64,000 nt of DNA from contig KK211198.1 of the NCBI GenBank assembly GCA_000620945.1, forward strand, positions 353,074-417,073, written 5' to 3'. A program made the position numbers and the translations under genes. Positions 1-7,696 of the stretch are shown piece by piece (the first letter of the stretch is position 1; each line of letters begins with the position of its first letter). The notes below the pieces were generated by a model that did no database searches, was not told the origin of the DNA, and saw only the letters and a program-made list of their open reading frames with translations. Origin of the DNA: [Clostridium] viride DSM 6836. GTDB lineage: Bacteria > Bacillota > Clostridia > Oscillospirales > Oscillospiraceae.

Positions 1-615
1 CTCTTTAAAAATAAAGGATTTACGTCTGGACTATTAGTGGGTCTCGGGTTTTTCGCGGCAGTTAATGGCTTGGCTTATGTCATTTCCTTGTTTTTTCAAT
101 TGGTTCTTCATCTCACTCCGTATGAAGCGGCTCTAGGACTCTGCCCAATGGCTATCGGCATCGTAATCTCCTCAGTGGTCTGCCGGCCGCTTCTAACTAA
201 ACTGGGACGTACACTTATCGTCATTGGGCTTTCTGCTACACTTATTGGCGCTCTCGGCCTCTGGCTCACCGTCTTAATCAAAGGTATGGCAGCCACCGCA
301 TTGCTGACAGCTCCTGCTATATTAGTTGTCGGAATAGGAATGGGCGCTTGTTTCAGCAGCATTTATGAGGTGGCTCTCGGAGATATAGTGCATGACGAGG
401 CAGGCAGCGCAAGCGGTTCCCTAAGCTCTGTACAGCAATTAGCGGCAGCAATTGGTTCTGCGGTCGTAACAACGATTTTCTTTAACCTTCAGATTACAGC
501 GGGAGAAGTTGGAGCCATGATGTCCAGTATTCTGATTGTAGCAGCAATTGTCCTCATCTGCCTCGGACTTGTTTGGCTTATGCCACGAGCAGCGCCTTCT
601 CAAGACTTGAGTTAA
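1..615 (+). CDS. MFS drug-efflux-type transporter, C-terminal part
   Basis: The frame is open from base 1, so the true start lies upstream of the window. The visible 204 residues are very hydrophobic and form about six membrane helices, ending in a short polar tail. The arrangement, with helices separated by short charged loops such as RPLLTKLGR, fits the last half of a 14-helix major facilitator of the DHA2 (EmrB/QacA) type, which exports drugs using the proton gradient. Substrate cannot be read from this half. It belongs to the chromosomal backbone, just outside the left end of the tRNA-Cys island. Confidence 0.75.
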   Translation, partial: LFKNKGFTSGLLVGLGFFAAVNGLAYVISLFFQLVLHLTPYEAALGLCPMAIGIVISSVVCRPLLTKLGRTLIVIGLSATLIGALGLWLTVLIKGMAATALLTAPAILVVGIGMGACFSSIYEVALGDIVHDEAGSASGSLSSVQQLAAAIGSAVVTTIFFNLQITAGEVGAMMSSILIVAAIVLICLGLVWLMPRAAPSQDLS

Positions 616-641
616 GGTTTTAATTATGAGGCCTTACCAAA

Positions 642-672
642 AAGAGATCCCCCTTTTTAGGGGGGATCTCTT
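642..672. terminator. Hairpin after MFS gene
   Basis: A 12-bp stem (AAGAGATCCCCC with its complement) closes a short T-rich loop just after the MFS stop codon. The T-run lies on the minus-strand side, so it may serve transcripts from both directions. Confidence 0.55.
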
Positions 673-692
673 AAAACACTGAAATAATAACA

Positions 693-721
693 AAAAGAGA
701 TGTTCCGAAGAACATCTCTTT
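693..721 (-). terminator. Probable original terminator of the tRNA operon
   Basis: A 12-bp stem with a 4-base CGAA loop is followed on the minus strand by TTTTTG. It lies directly next to the duplicated 3' half of tRNA-Cys. I infer that it was the terminator of the tRNA operon before the island separated it from the intact tRNA-Cys gene. Confidence 0.65.
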
Positions 722-764
722 GGAGGCGCCACCCAGATTTGAACTGGGGGTAAAGGTTTTGCAG
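719..764 (-). repeat. Left attachment repeat (tRNA-Cys 3' half)
   Basis: These 46 bases are identical to 8237-8282 inside the functional tRNA-Cys gene. They run from the encoded CCA end back to just past the anticodon. The 5' half of a tRNA is absent here, so this copy is the distal attachment site, not a gene. Confidence 0.85.
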
Positions 765-778
765 GCGTATATCCGAAG

Positions 779-812
779 CCCTGAACCTGTTGATTCTCAA
801 GGGTTTGGAGGG
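779..812 (+). repeat. Imperfect island repeat, copy 1
   Basis: An imperfect palindrome with the core CTGTTGATTCTCAAGGGTTT directly inside the left attachment repeat. Related copies lie at 7306-7337 and, inverted, at 8195-8230. Confidence 0.45.
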
Positions 813-826
813 ACAAAATTATTAAA

Positions 827-846
827 TACACCAATGTTACACCAAT
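827..846 (+). repeat. Two 9-bp direct repeats, possible integrase arm sites
   Basis: TACACCAAT occurs at 827-835 and again at 838-846, an 11-bp pitch that places both on the same face of the helix. Such short direct repeats just inside an attachment site are typical of tyrosine-recombinase arm-binding sites. This role is inferred. Confidence 0.4.
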
Positions 847-913
847 TCAACACTAATATTTTTCTACAGAAAATTGGTTAATACACAACGTTCATAGTGG
901 TAATACGATGGGT

Positions 914-1129
914 CTATATCTTTATTCTGCTACCCGCGTTTTGATTAATCCACTTTTCTAGAGTTTTTACCTCAACAAAATATCTACCACCAATCACAAT
1001 ACTAGGAAAGTTTTTGCTTCGCATCAACTTATATGCTACATTTTTACCTACGCCGAGAACAATCTGAAGATCCTTTGTATTATATAATATTTTGGTGCAA
1101 TTTTGGACTATTTCATCTTTCACATTCAT
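914..1129 (-). CDS. Excisionase-like DNA-binding protein
   Basis: A 71-residue protein with a winged-helix/MerR-type fold typical of the excisionase family: a helix-turn-helix near residues 18-38 (LQIVLGVGKNVAYKLMR), then a G-G-R-Y-F wing and an E-K-W-I segment. These proteins bend the attachment-site DNA and steer a tyrosine integrase toward excision. The ATG follows AAGGTGG. It is the gene nearest the left attachment repeat, as expected for xis, but the integrase that normally adjoins it is missing. It is divergent from the XRE gene, sharing the region that contains a palindromic operator. Confidence 0.7.
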   Translation of the reverse strand: MNVKDEIVQNCTKILYNTKDLQIVLGVGKNVAYKLMRSKNFPSIVIGGRYFVEVKTLEKWINQNAGSRIKI

Positions 1130-1196
1130 CTTCCACCTTATGCCCCATTTATACTTTTCACTCCGAGGTTTTTTATTAGTATATCACAATGCTCAA

Positions 1197-1216
1197 GTAT
1201 ACGCAAGTGCGTATAC
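1197..1216. promoter_or_regulatory. Palindromic operator between xis-like and XRE genes
   Basis: GTATACGC and its exact complement are separated by AAGT. The site lies in the divergent intergenic region, 44 bases before the XRE start. It is the likely binding site of the XRE protein encoded next to it; this link is inferred from position and symmetry. Confidence 0.5.
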
Positions 1217-1259
1217 GCTTCTGCGAATATAATTGTATGATTTATTCGAGGTGATATAC

Positions 1260-1502
1260 ATGACTACGAAAGAAGCTATCGTTGCACGTATTCAAGAGCT
1301 TTGCAATTTAAAATCTATAAATCAGAATGAACTCGCAAATTTAGCCGGTGTGACCCCCTCAACTGTTTATAGTCTGTTCGACCCTCGTCGGAATGATGTT
1401 TCCATAAGTACCATTAAAAAGCTATGTGATGGTCTTGATCTCACATTGGGTGCATTCTTTAATGCACCTGTATTCGATGCCCTTGAACAGGAGATAAAAT
1501 AG
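1260..1502 (+). CDS. XRE-family transcriptional regulator
   Basis: An 80-residue helix-turn-helix protein of the Cro/CI (XRE) type: the recognition part is QNELANLAGVTPSTVYSLFD, followed by a conserved I-S-T-I-K-K-L-C helix. The ATG at 1260 is chosen because GAGGTGAT precedes it at normal spacing; the frame is open a little further upstream. It probably represses itself and the divergent excisionase-like gene, as in small temperate elements. Its last 28 codons recur at 3590-3676 as a fragment, so it was part of a duplicated segment. Confidence 0.75.
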   Translation: MTTKEAIVARIQELCNLKSINQNELANLAGVTPSTVYSLFDPRRNDVSISTIKKLCDGLDLTLGAFFNAPVFDALEQEIK

Positions 1503-2051
1503 TTTTTTCAGTGGTCATGCAGGTGATAATTATGCTTATTAAAGAAAACGTATCTAAATATCAGTAAGGAGACTGTTATGAAACTAATATTTAAACAACG
1601 TATGTTCTCTTGGTTTGATAGCTATGATATTTATGACGAGCATGGACAAACGGTTTTCACCGTAGAAGGGCAACTGGCTTTGGGACACACCTTGCATATC
1701 TCCGATCATAGCGGTGCACACATTGCGACCTTAAAGCAAAGGTTATTAACCTTTCTTCCCAAATTTGAAATCTACTTAGGAAATCTGCTTGTGGGCTCCA
1801 TTACGAAAGAGTTTACGCTGTTTAAGCCATCCTTTTCCGTAGACTGCAATGGCTGGCATGTAGAAGGAAGCTTTTGGGAATGGGATTATCAAATTCTTTC
1901 AGGAAATCAGGTAGTCGCTACCATACGAAAACAACTGCTCAACTGGACAGACACCTATACGATTGATATTTCAGACGAAAGAGACGCCCTCATGGCGCTT
2001 ATGGTGGTGTTGGCGATTGATGCCGTGAAATGCAGTCAAAATAGTTAGCAA
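1417..2051 (+). repeat. Duplicated segment, intact copy
   Basis: The end of the XRE gene, the spacer and the whole LURP-one gene recur at 3590-4139 with many substitutions and two deletions. This copy keeps all reading frames open. Confidence 0.8.
1578..2048 (+). CDS. LURP-one-related (tubby-like) protein
   Basis: A 156-residue protein of the LURP-one-related/YxjI family (tubby-like beta barrel). The typical features are visible: an N-terminal K-Q-R-M-F-S-W-F-D-S-Y-D-I-Y-D segment, repeated strand units (VFTVEGQ, HIATLKQ, LVGSITKEF), and a late VATIRKQ...W-T-D-T-Y segment. Family members in bacteria have no settled biochemical role; a lipid-binding scaffold function is proposed for tubby-like folds. 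The start is supported by AAGGAG seven bases upstream. It follows the XRE gene by 75 bases in the same direction. A decayed paralogue lies at 3750-4136. Confidence 0.75.
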   Translation: MKLIFKQRMFSWFDSYDIYDEHGQTVFTVEGQLALGHTLHISDHSGAHIATLKQRLLTFLPKFEIYLGNLLVGSITKEFTLFKPSFSVDCNGWHVEGSFWEWDYQILSGNQVVATIRKQLLNWTDTYTIDISDERDALMALMVVLAIDAVKCSQNS

Positions 2052-2387
2052 GGAATAAGACATGAGTATCCCATACATTCAAGAGCATGTCTTGCCTCAA
2101 CACTTACTATTTTCGGTTTCTGTTAACTAAGTCTAAGACCTTCCAAAAGGATTGAAATGGCTAAGACAAGCATAGCTTCTTTTAAACAGTAAAATTGTAG
2201 AGCATCAGACGCCTCTTGGTTATCCGAAGTTCATTTCATAGAACTCAAATTCATTTTTGCATCGTCTAATTTCTTTCTCAATTCATTATGATTAATCTAA
2301 TTTCACTTTTTATTTCTAATTTCTGGTTAAGAATTTCGACTTTGTATTGATACTCGCCTAATTACTAAAACCTTTTCTAGCGTTCTA
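2049..2387. other. Intergenic stretch without a recognisable gene
   Basis: AT-rich sequence between the LURP-one gene and the CarD-like promoter. I see no open frame with a ribosome binding site and no strong hairpin with a T-run. Confidence 0.5.
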
Positions 2388-2416
2388 CTGACTTTTACAT
2401 AAAAGTATGATATAAT
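2388..2416 (+). promoter_or_regulatory. Extended -10 promoter of the CarD-like gene
   Basis: CTGACT (2388-2393), a 17-base spacer and TATAAT (2411-2416), with TGA directly before the -10 box as in extended -10 promoters. It precedes the hairpin leader at 2425-2472. Confidence 0.6.
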
Positions 2417-2424
2417 ATGTTTAC

Positions 2425-2472
2425 AGCGTGTAGTTATTGATGGCGTAATTATGTTGTCAATAACTATACGCT
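2425..2472 (+). promoter_or_regulatory. Long inverted repeat in the CarD-like leader
   Basis: Two 16-base arms, AGCGTGTAGTTATTGA and its complement with one mismatch, flank a 16-base loop. It starts about 9 bases after the -10 box and ends 25 bases before the ATG, so nearly the whole 5' leader folds into one hairpin. There is no T-run. It could stabilise the mRNA, bind a regulator, or be an operator. Confidence 0.5.
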
Positions 2473-2497
2473 TATTTCATAAACTTAGGAGATTAAT

Positions 2498-3001
2498 ATG
2501 TTTAATGTTGGTGATTTGGTTATTTATGGTAGCACAGGCGTATGCGAAGTCACCGATATAGCGGTGATAAATCCTATAGGAATTGAGGGTAAAAGCTATT
2601 ACGCTATAACGCCACTATATCAGTGCGGTACAATCTATGTTCCCACTGACAATGTAAAGGTATTTATGCGCCCAATAATTTCAATAGCGGAAGTGGAGCA
2701 GTTGATTGACACCATTCCCTTCATCGAAGCAGAAGCATACCATTGCAATGGTGCAAATGGTTTGATTAAGCATTATGATTCTGCATTCAAATCTCACGAA
2801 TGCAAGCATTTAATTGAACTTGCGATGTCAATTCATGCAAAAAAAGAATTTGTAGCAAAGCAAAATCGGAAATTGGGAACCATAGATGAAAAGTATCTGA
2901 AACGAGCAGAAAACTTATTGTTTGGTGAAATGGCAGCGGCACTCAACATTACAAGAGATGAGATACCTGAATATATCTCATATAGACTCAGTCTCTCATA
3001 G
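2498..3001 (+). CDS. CarD-family transcriptional regulator
   Basis: A 167-residue protein with the CarD/CdnL/TRCF RNA-polymerase-interacting domain at the N-terminus: FNVGDLVIYGSTGVCEVTDI, then K-S-Y-Y-A-I-T-P-L, and T-I-Y-V-P-T-D-N. The rest is an all-helical domain ending in an E-R-A-E-N-L-L-F-like segment (KRAENLLFGEMAAAL) that usually contacts DNA near the -10 region. Family members bind the beta subunit and modulate open-complex formation. AGGAG precedes the ATG. Its position on an island rather than near the core CarD locus suggests a mobile-element regulator. Confidence 0.85.
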   Translation: MFNVGDLVIYGSTGVCEVTDIAVINPIGIEGKSYYAITPLYQCGTIYVPTDNVKVFMRPIISIAEVEQLIDTIPFIEAEAYHCNGANGLIKHYDSAFKSHECKHLIELAMSIHAKKEFVAKQNRKLGTIDEKYLKRAENLLFGEMAAALNITRDEIPEYISYRLSLS

Positions 3002-3080
3002 AATTTTAATAACAGATATTTTGTTCTATATCTTAGCTAACTGCATTACAGTAAATGTTGTTGCATTTTTATTGAAAGGA

Positions 3081-3569
3081 ATGAATCAAATAATAGACAC
3101 GATTTTTATTTCATTACTAAAAATACTAGATAATTTTCTTGCTACAAGTAAATCTATACTCGTACATAAAAACAAGGCCATTGCAGCTTCAATGACAATT
3201 GTTGTATCTCAATTTCTTTTCTATTTTGTAATTTCAGAAATCATAAATCAGAACAATATCATTGTAATTATTGCGGTTTCTGTAGCATCTGGTCTAGGAT
3301 CTTTTATCGCATTCAAGATCAACGATAAAGTCTCAAAAGAAAAACTATATCTAAATATTATAACTTCAAAACATTTAGATGATATGACAGAGTTATGTGA
3401 ATTCCTGAGAATCAAAAATATCAAAAACATTATAACGGACAGTTATAATAAAGATTGGACAAAATCAATGTCAGTTCAGGTGTTTGCTTTAACGAGAGTA
3501 GAAAGTAAATTGATTGATAAGTTCTTAGATGGGCAGGACAACAAATATTTTAGAGAAATATTGTATTAG
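3081..3569 (+). CDS. UPF0316/DUF5698-like membrane protein
   Basis: The frame is open from 2922, but the N-terminal part overlaps CarD. From the ATG at 3081 the protein has the layout of the UPF0316 (YebE-like) family: a helix I-F-I-S-L-L-K-I-L-D-N-F-L-A-T, the phrase S-I-L-V-H-K-N-K-A-I-A-A, two more membrane helices, and a soluble C-terminal domain of DUF2179 type. The function of the family is unknown. GAAAGGA abuts the ATG, so the start is uncertain and could be a non-ATG codon upstream. It follows the CarD-like gene closely and is probably co-transcribed. Confidence 0.55.
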   Translation: MNQIIDTIFISLLKILDNFLATSKSILVHKNKAIAASMTIVVSQFLFYFVISEIINQNNIIVIIAVSVASGLGSFIAFKINDKVSKEKLYLNIITSKHLDDMTELCEFLRIKNIKNIITDSYNKDWTKSMSVQVFALTRVESKLIDKFLDGQDNKYFREILY

Positions 3570-3589
3570 TAATAAAACCCCTCTCAAAT

Positions 3590-3676
3590 AAAAAGCTTTG
3601 TGATGGTCTCGGCGTCACATTGTGTGCATTCTTTAATACACCTGAATTCGATGCTCTTGAACAGGAGATAAAATAG
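3590..3676 (+). pseudogene. XRE regulator, C-terminal fragment
   Basis: These 29 codons match the last part of the XRE gene at 1417-1502 with few changes, ending in the same L-E-Q-E-I-K stop. There is no helix-turn-helix part and no start, so it is a remnant of segmental duplication. Confidence 0.75.
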
Positions 3677-3749
3677 TTTTTCAGTGGTGATGCAGGTGAT
3701 CATTGTGCTTACTAAAGAAAACGTATCGAATCTTAGTAAGGAGACTGTT

Positions 3750-4136
3750 ATGAAACTAGTATTTAAACAACGTATGTTCTCTTGGTTTGACAGCTATGAT
3801 ATTTATGACGAGCATGGAAAAACGGTTTTCACCGTAGAAGGGCAACTGGCATGGGGACACACCTTGCATATCTCCGATCAAAGCGGCACACAAATTGCGA
3901 CCTTAAAGCAGAGGCTTTCTTCCCAAATTTGAAATCTATTTAGGAAATTTGCTTGTGGGCTTTGGGAATGGGATTATCAAATTCTTTCAGGAAATCAGGT
4001 AGTTGCTACCATACAAAAACAACTGCTTAACTGGACAGACACCTATACGATTGATATTTTAGACGAAAGAGACGCCCTCATGGCACTTATGTTGGTGCTG
4101 GCGATTGATGCTGTTAAATGCAGTCAAAACAGCTAG
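3750..4136 (+). pseudogene. LURP-one-related protein, decayed duplicate
   Basis: A second copy of the gene at 1578-2048 with the same ribosome binding site. Relative to that copy it lacks 8 bases near 3913, which shifts the frame to an early stop, and about 78 bases near 3960. The remaining sequence is still closely similar down to the shared C-terminal residues C-S-Q-N-S. The double deletion shows loss of function by at least two events after duplication. Confidence 0.8.
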
Positions 4137-4299
4137 AAAGGGATGATTATAGCACATTAGTATTTGATGCTGAACAGGATAAATAACTTATCGGATACCC
4201 TAAAAGCGGTTCGATAACGGTACTTTTATCACTACATAATACATGCGCTAGATGTTCTCACAACCGCTAACAATCCTGGATAGTGTAAAACGTGAACCC

Positions 4300-5164
4300 T
4301 TAGTTTAAATCTCCGTCTACAGAAATAAACGCATCTAACGGCGGGGTTCCACCCGCAAGACCTACCGCAAAAACGGTATAGATTGTGCCAGGCATAAGTT
4401 TAACATTGGGTACAGTCAAGGCAACCTGACCATTCTCAGCAAGTTTTGCCTGCAAGGTGTAGTTCCCTGGAGCTACACTGATATATTCTGTAACATCTTG
4501 ATAGCCGACATCTTCAAATAGTACAGTACCATCCGGTAATGCGATATCAACAGAGGGTGCGTTTGGGGATAGGTGAGCAAATCTAATGTATGCACTACGT
4601 TTATCAACCATCGGCATATATACTTCCATGATCGGGAGGAGGCTGAGGTTTGCAAGCTCGCCAACTGCTGCAACGATGAAACAGCTTCTTTGAGGAACCG
4701 TGAGCGTGGTAGTATAGACAGGGTTACCTGTTTCCCCAGTAGGAAACACTTGTATGGTATACTCTTTTGCTTTTACAGGAACATAGTCTGTCATTTGCTT
4801 ATACGCAAGATTTTTCGCAATTAAGGTTCCGTTTGCATAAATGTCAACGGGCTCTCAGAAACATCATAAGCAATATATGTTTTGGTTTCCTTTGCTGGCT
4901 CTTGTGTTGTTGGCTGTGTTGTTGTGGTGGGAGCATTGCCAGAAGTAGGTGCAGTTTGTGTAGCATCAGTAGGAGAATTGGAGGCAGCTCCCAAATTACC
5001 AATAACTTCAATAACCACTATAACAACTAACGCAATAAACCAAACTCTTTTGTAATTGGCTTCTTGTTCTTGGCTCCACATTGAGGGCAAGTCTTTGCAG
5101 ATTTAGCAATTTCAGTCCCACAACTCGAACATGTTTTCATTGATTTGTTTTTTACTGCTTCCAT
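4300..5164 (-). pseudogene. Zinc-ribbon / DUF4397 membrane protein, two frameshifts
   Basis: Three successive frames form one gene. From the ATG at 5164 (after GAGGAG) comes a zinc ribbon C-S-S-C...C-P-Q-C. A second frame (5090-4821) carries a membrane helix VWFIALVVIVVIEVIG and a T/P/Q-rich linker. A third frame (from about 4845 down to 4300) carries a DUF4397 domain: P-V-D-I-Y-A-N-G, Y-V-P-V-K-A-K-E-Y-T-I-Q-V and F-A-H-L-S-P-N-A-P-S-V-D. DUF4397 is an extracellular beta domain found on surface proteins. Both shifts have the same sense, as expected from single-base losses near 5070 and 4845. Sequencing error is the alternative. Confidence 0.7.
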
Positions 5165-5307
5165 CTCTAACTCCTCTACTGTATTAATTTACATTAATGC
5201 CATATTATGTCAACTAATGTAATGTAGTATATATAGGTTTAAAATTATTTTCAAGAAATAATTAGAGGGACTACCTTGTTGGTAATCACTCTTAGCTTGA
5301 GCATAGA

Positions 5308-5339
5308 AAAACACCTCTCAGATTAATGAGAGGTGTTTT
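5308..5339. terminator. Bidirectional terminator
   Basis: A 13-bp perfect stem (AAAACACCTCTCA) with a 6-base loop and T-runs on both strands. It lies after the minus-strand gene ending at 5463. Confidence 0.75.
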
Positions 5340-5462
5340 AAATTCTAATAAGGGGTAGGGGGGCGTATACTATCGTTACGTTGATTAGCATGGTTATATA
5401 TTTCGAACAACATTTCTGAACACCCCCCGCCTAAATCGGATCTTATCAAAGCCTCCCTAGCT

Positions 5463-6158
5463 TTATTCTCCAGCTAATGTAATAACACCATTTTCAAACC
5501 TTCCCACATCGTAATTATTGGCTGTAATAAAAATAGTGGAAACTATTATAGATTTATCGAGAGAACCACTTTTAATAAATTCTATGGATGCATCTGCAAT
5601 TTCTTGTAGCATACTTTTTAGCTCTCGATCAGCAAGGTCAAAGTTGCCCTGCCCTAAGAATTTGGCACGATATATTGGTTGCGGAGTAATATCAATGAAT
5701 ACCATGAAATTAGTGCCGTCTCTGGTCAAAACACTTGCTTTATCTACTACAGCTTTATCTGTTACAACTCCACCAGACATTCTAGCGCCAAGACTGAGTG
5801 CTGCAATCTGGGTGTCCTGATAAATATTCGTAGTTTCTGCCTCGGTTAATCGCTGCTCTACTCCTGAACTATTATTCTTTGGGATCAATGCAAAAATAGA
5901 TAAACAGATCGACACTATTACTAATCCCAACATGACTTTCGCAGCATCATAACTCCAAAAACTCTTTTCTTGAGCAATCCCTTTTTCCACTTCAACCTTA
6001 TCCCTAAATGTTATTTCCATTTCAGTTTTTTGAATTTCTGGCGTAAGAACATCCTCAGTACCTTTACTTTCGTCTGAAACTGGTGCCCCACAGCTTATAC
6101 AAAACTTTGCTTTACTTGATATCTCTTTGCCACATTCTAGACAGTTGAATAATGCCAT
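5463..6158 (-). CDS. Zinc-ribbon membrane protein, hypothetical
   Basis: A 231-residue protein. Residues 1-30 form a zinc ribbon (C-L-E-C-G-K ... C-I-S-C-G-A). A charged linker follows, then one membrane helix (VMLGLVIVSICLSIFALIP), then an extracytoplasmic domain of about 130 residues that I do not recognise; it has Q-D-T-Q-I-A-A-L-S-L-G-A-R-M. The ATG at 6158 is preferred over an upstream TTG because GGAGGAGG lies just before it. Such zinc_ribbon_2 plus helix proteins are common and uncharacterised in Clostridia. It shares its architecture with the broken gene downstream. Confidence 0.6.
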   Translation of the reverse strand: MALFNCLECGKEISSKAKFCISCGAPVSDESKGTEDVLTPEIQKTEMEITFRDKVEVEKGIAQEKSFWSYDAAKVMLGLVIVSICLSIFALIPKNNSSGVEQRLTEAETTNIYQDTQIAALSLGARMSGGVVTDKAVVDKASVLTRDGTNFMVFIDITPQPIYRAKFLGQGNFDLADRELKSMLQEIADASIEFIKSGSLDKSIIVSTIFITANNYDVGRFENGVITLAGE

Positions 6159-6598
6159 TGACAGTTCCTCCTCCAAAATTTCTAATTAAATTATAATTCA
6201 CATTTCATACATTTACAAGATTTTACAACATTTTAATAACCTTTAAGACAACAAAAACGGGAAGCTCTTTATAGCTTCCCGTTAATAGGCATCACCCAAA
6301 ATAGCGGCTGATCCAAGACTTTGTTTACGTTTTGTAAAATAACATATTGATTCGATTCTAATTTTACGCTTTTTTGCTTGGTCTGAGATGTAAATTTAGA
6401 GCACACTCTAGATTGCAAAAACCACTACTATGATTAACACAGTAGCGGTTTATTGGATGCCCTTAAATATATGAGGGGGTATATTACATTTTCAGCTTAA
6501 CCTCTAATTCCGAAAAGTCAAGTAGTAGTTCATTCTTACTCACAAGAACGAATTACACTTTCGAACAGTTGTCTGCGGCTAAACTCACTTAAATCTTT
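6159..6598. other. Intergenic stretch with two hairpins
   Basis: No gene seen. It holds the terminator at 6256-6283 and a weaker hairpin at about 6417-6447 (AACCACTACT with its near complement). The rest is AT-rich. Confidence 0.5.
6256..6283 (-). terminator. Terminator downstream of the FtsK-like fragment
   Basis: An 11-bp perfect stem, AACGGGAAGCT, with a 6-base loop; on the minus strand it runs into TTTTTGTTG. Confidence 0.65.
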
Positions 6599-6991
6599 TT
6601 AATCATCTTTTAGTATAACAATAAATTTACCAGGATCATTATTCTTACATCTTTCTACAGATACCTTTTTCCCATATTGCTCTGAAATCTCATCTTCAAG
6701 CTTTTCATAGTGTTTATACGAAAGCCCTAAAGGAAGATTGAACGTATACTTCGTTTTCTCATCCGTATGTTCTGTTCTAATTCTTTTAGCAAAGTCATCT
6801 CCTTTGTATAGGTTACAGTTTCTAAATATTTGCTCAAGCTTAGACTCCCACACCAACTTAATCACTATGAACATTACTAATATGGCTAGAAAAAAAAGGC
6901 TTCTAGTAAGATTAGGATTTTGTGAAAAATATTTTGACAAATAACACAAGAAAAACATAGGTAAAGATAGTGAAATAATTTTCAATATCAA
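6599..6991 (-). pseudogene. N-terminal fragment of FtsK/SpoIIIE-type conjugation translocase
   Basis: A 130-residue product with two membrane helices, then K-L-E-Q-I-F-R-N-C-N-L-Y and F-N-L-P-L-G-L-S-Y-K-H-Y-E-K-L. This order (two helices, an 'IF..C.LY' segment, then a 'LP.GLS..d.ek' segment) matches the N-terminus of TcpA/Tn916 Orf21-type DNA translocases of Gram-positive conjugative elements, which are about 450 residues. The ATPase part with Walker motifs is absent. TTG at 6991 is chosen because AGGAGG lies eight bases before it; GTG at 7000 is also in frame. If the match is right, it is a remnant of a conjugative ancestor. Confidence 0.45.
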
Positions 6992-7305
6992 ATCTACCAC
7001 CTCCTATCTAATTTATAATAATAACAACTGATTTTATGTCTAGGCACATAGATGATTCTCTAAATATTTTCCTTTAAACCAACAACAGTCTGCGAGAGGT
7101 TTCCTACTTTAAAGGGGCGTCGAGCGGGAGACCAAAATTAAACTAATTACAATCTCCCTGCTATCACCAATACAATTTAATCTTTACCGCTCAATATCAA
7201 TAGTGGGTTATCTTATTTATTTCTTCTAACAAGTTTTCTAACAAAATGTGTTAGAAGTGCATCCTTTGGTACTCAATGCTTTCAATAAAATCACTGCACC
7301 GGAAA

Positions 7306-7337
7306 CGCTGTAACCTCTGATTTTCAAGGGATTCAGC
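7306..7337 (+). repeat. Imperfect island repeat, copy 2
   Basis: CTGTAACCTCTGATTTTCAA followed by GGGATTCAGC, related to 779-812 and to the complement of 8195-8230. Confidence 0.4.
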
Positions 7338-7462
7338 AATCTCAAATAAAGTCAAACAACCTTACATAATCAATTAGATGTTTGAATGGCATTCAAGAGG
7401 TCATCCTTAAAAACAATTTACATTAACTTTGCGAGCGGGACAATCTATAAAGTAAACTCAAA

Positions 7463-7496
7463 GGGGATAAGTTGAGCAAACACTCAGCCTATCCCC
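7463..7496. terminator. Hairpin, possible terminator
   Basis: GGGGATA and TATCCCC arms with an inner TGAG/CTCA pairing. There is no strong T-run, so the role is uncertain. Confidence 0.35.
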
Positions 7497-7696
7497 TATT
7501 TCATTCTTTTATTTGAAATGATTTTTCTTCCTTCTCTCATAGAAGTAATGTCCTTTATGTCTTTCGTATTTATTCATACACTTTCCAACATACGGACTAA
7601 TAGCCACTCTGCGCTCCTTGTTCCCATTGTTCTAGCTGTAAACAAAAGAGTATTTCCCGTACTTCTAGGATAGCTTGGAGCAGGGGGGGGCTTTCA

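Larger units (their letters stand above)
6992..7696. other. Intergenic stretch with a probable gene remnant
   Basis: It contains a copy of the island repeat (7306-7337), a hairpin with TATCCCC arms (7463-7496) and, on the minus strand from 7697, a frame that starts with ATG overlapping the previous stop codon but hits a C8 run and then a stop. Changing the run length opens longer frames, so this may be a decayed gene. No intact coding sequence is seen. Confidence 0.45.

Noticed and set aside
719..764. A second tRNA-Cys gene
   Set aside because: Only the 3' half is present; the acceptor 5' strand and D arm are missing.
634..834. Minus-strand open frame across the left attachment repeat
   Set aside because: It reads through the tRNA remnant and two hairpins; no ribosome binding site and no recognisable protein.
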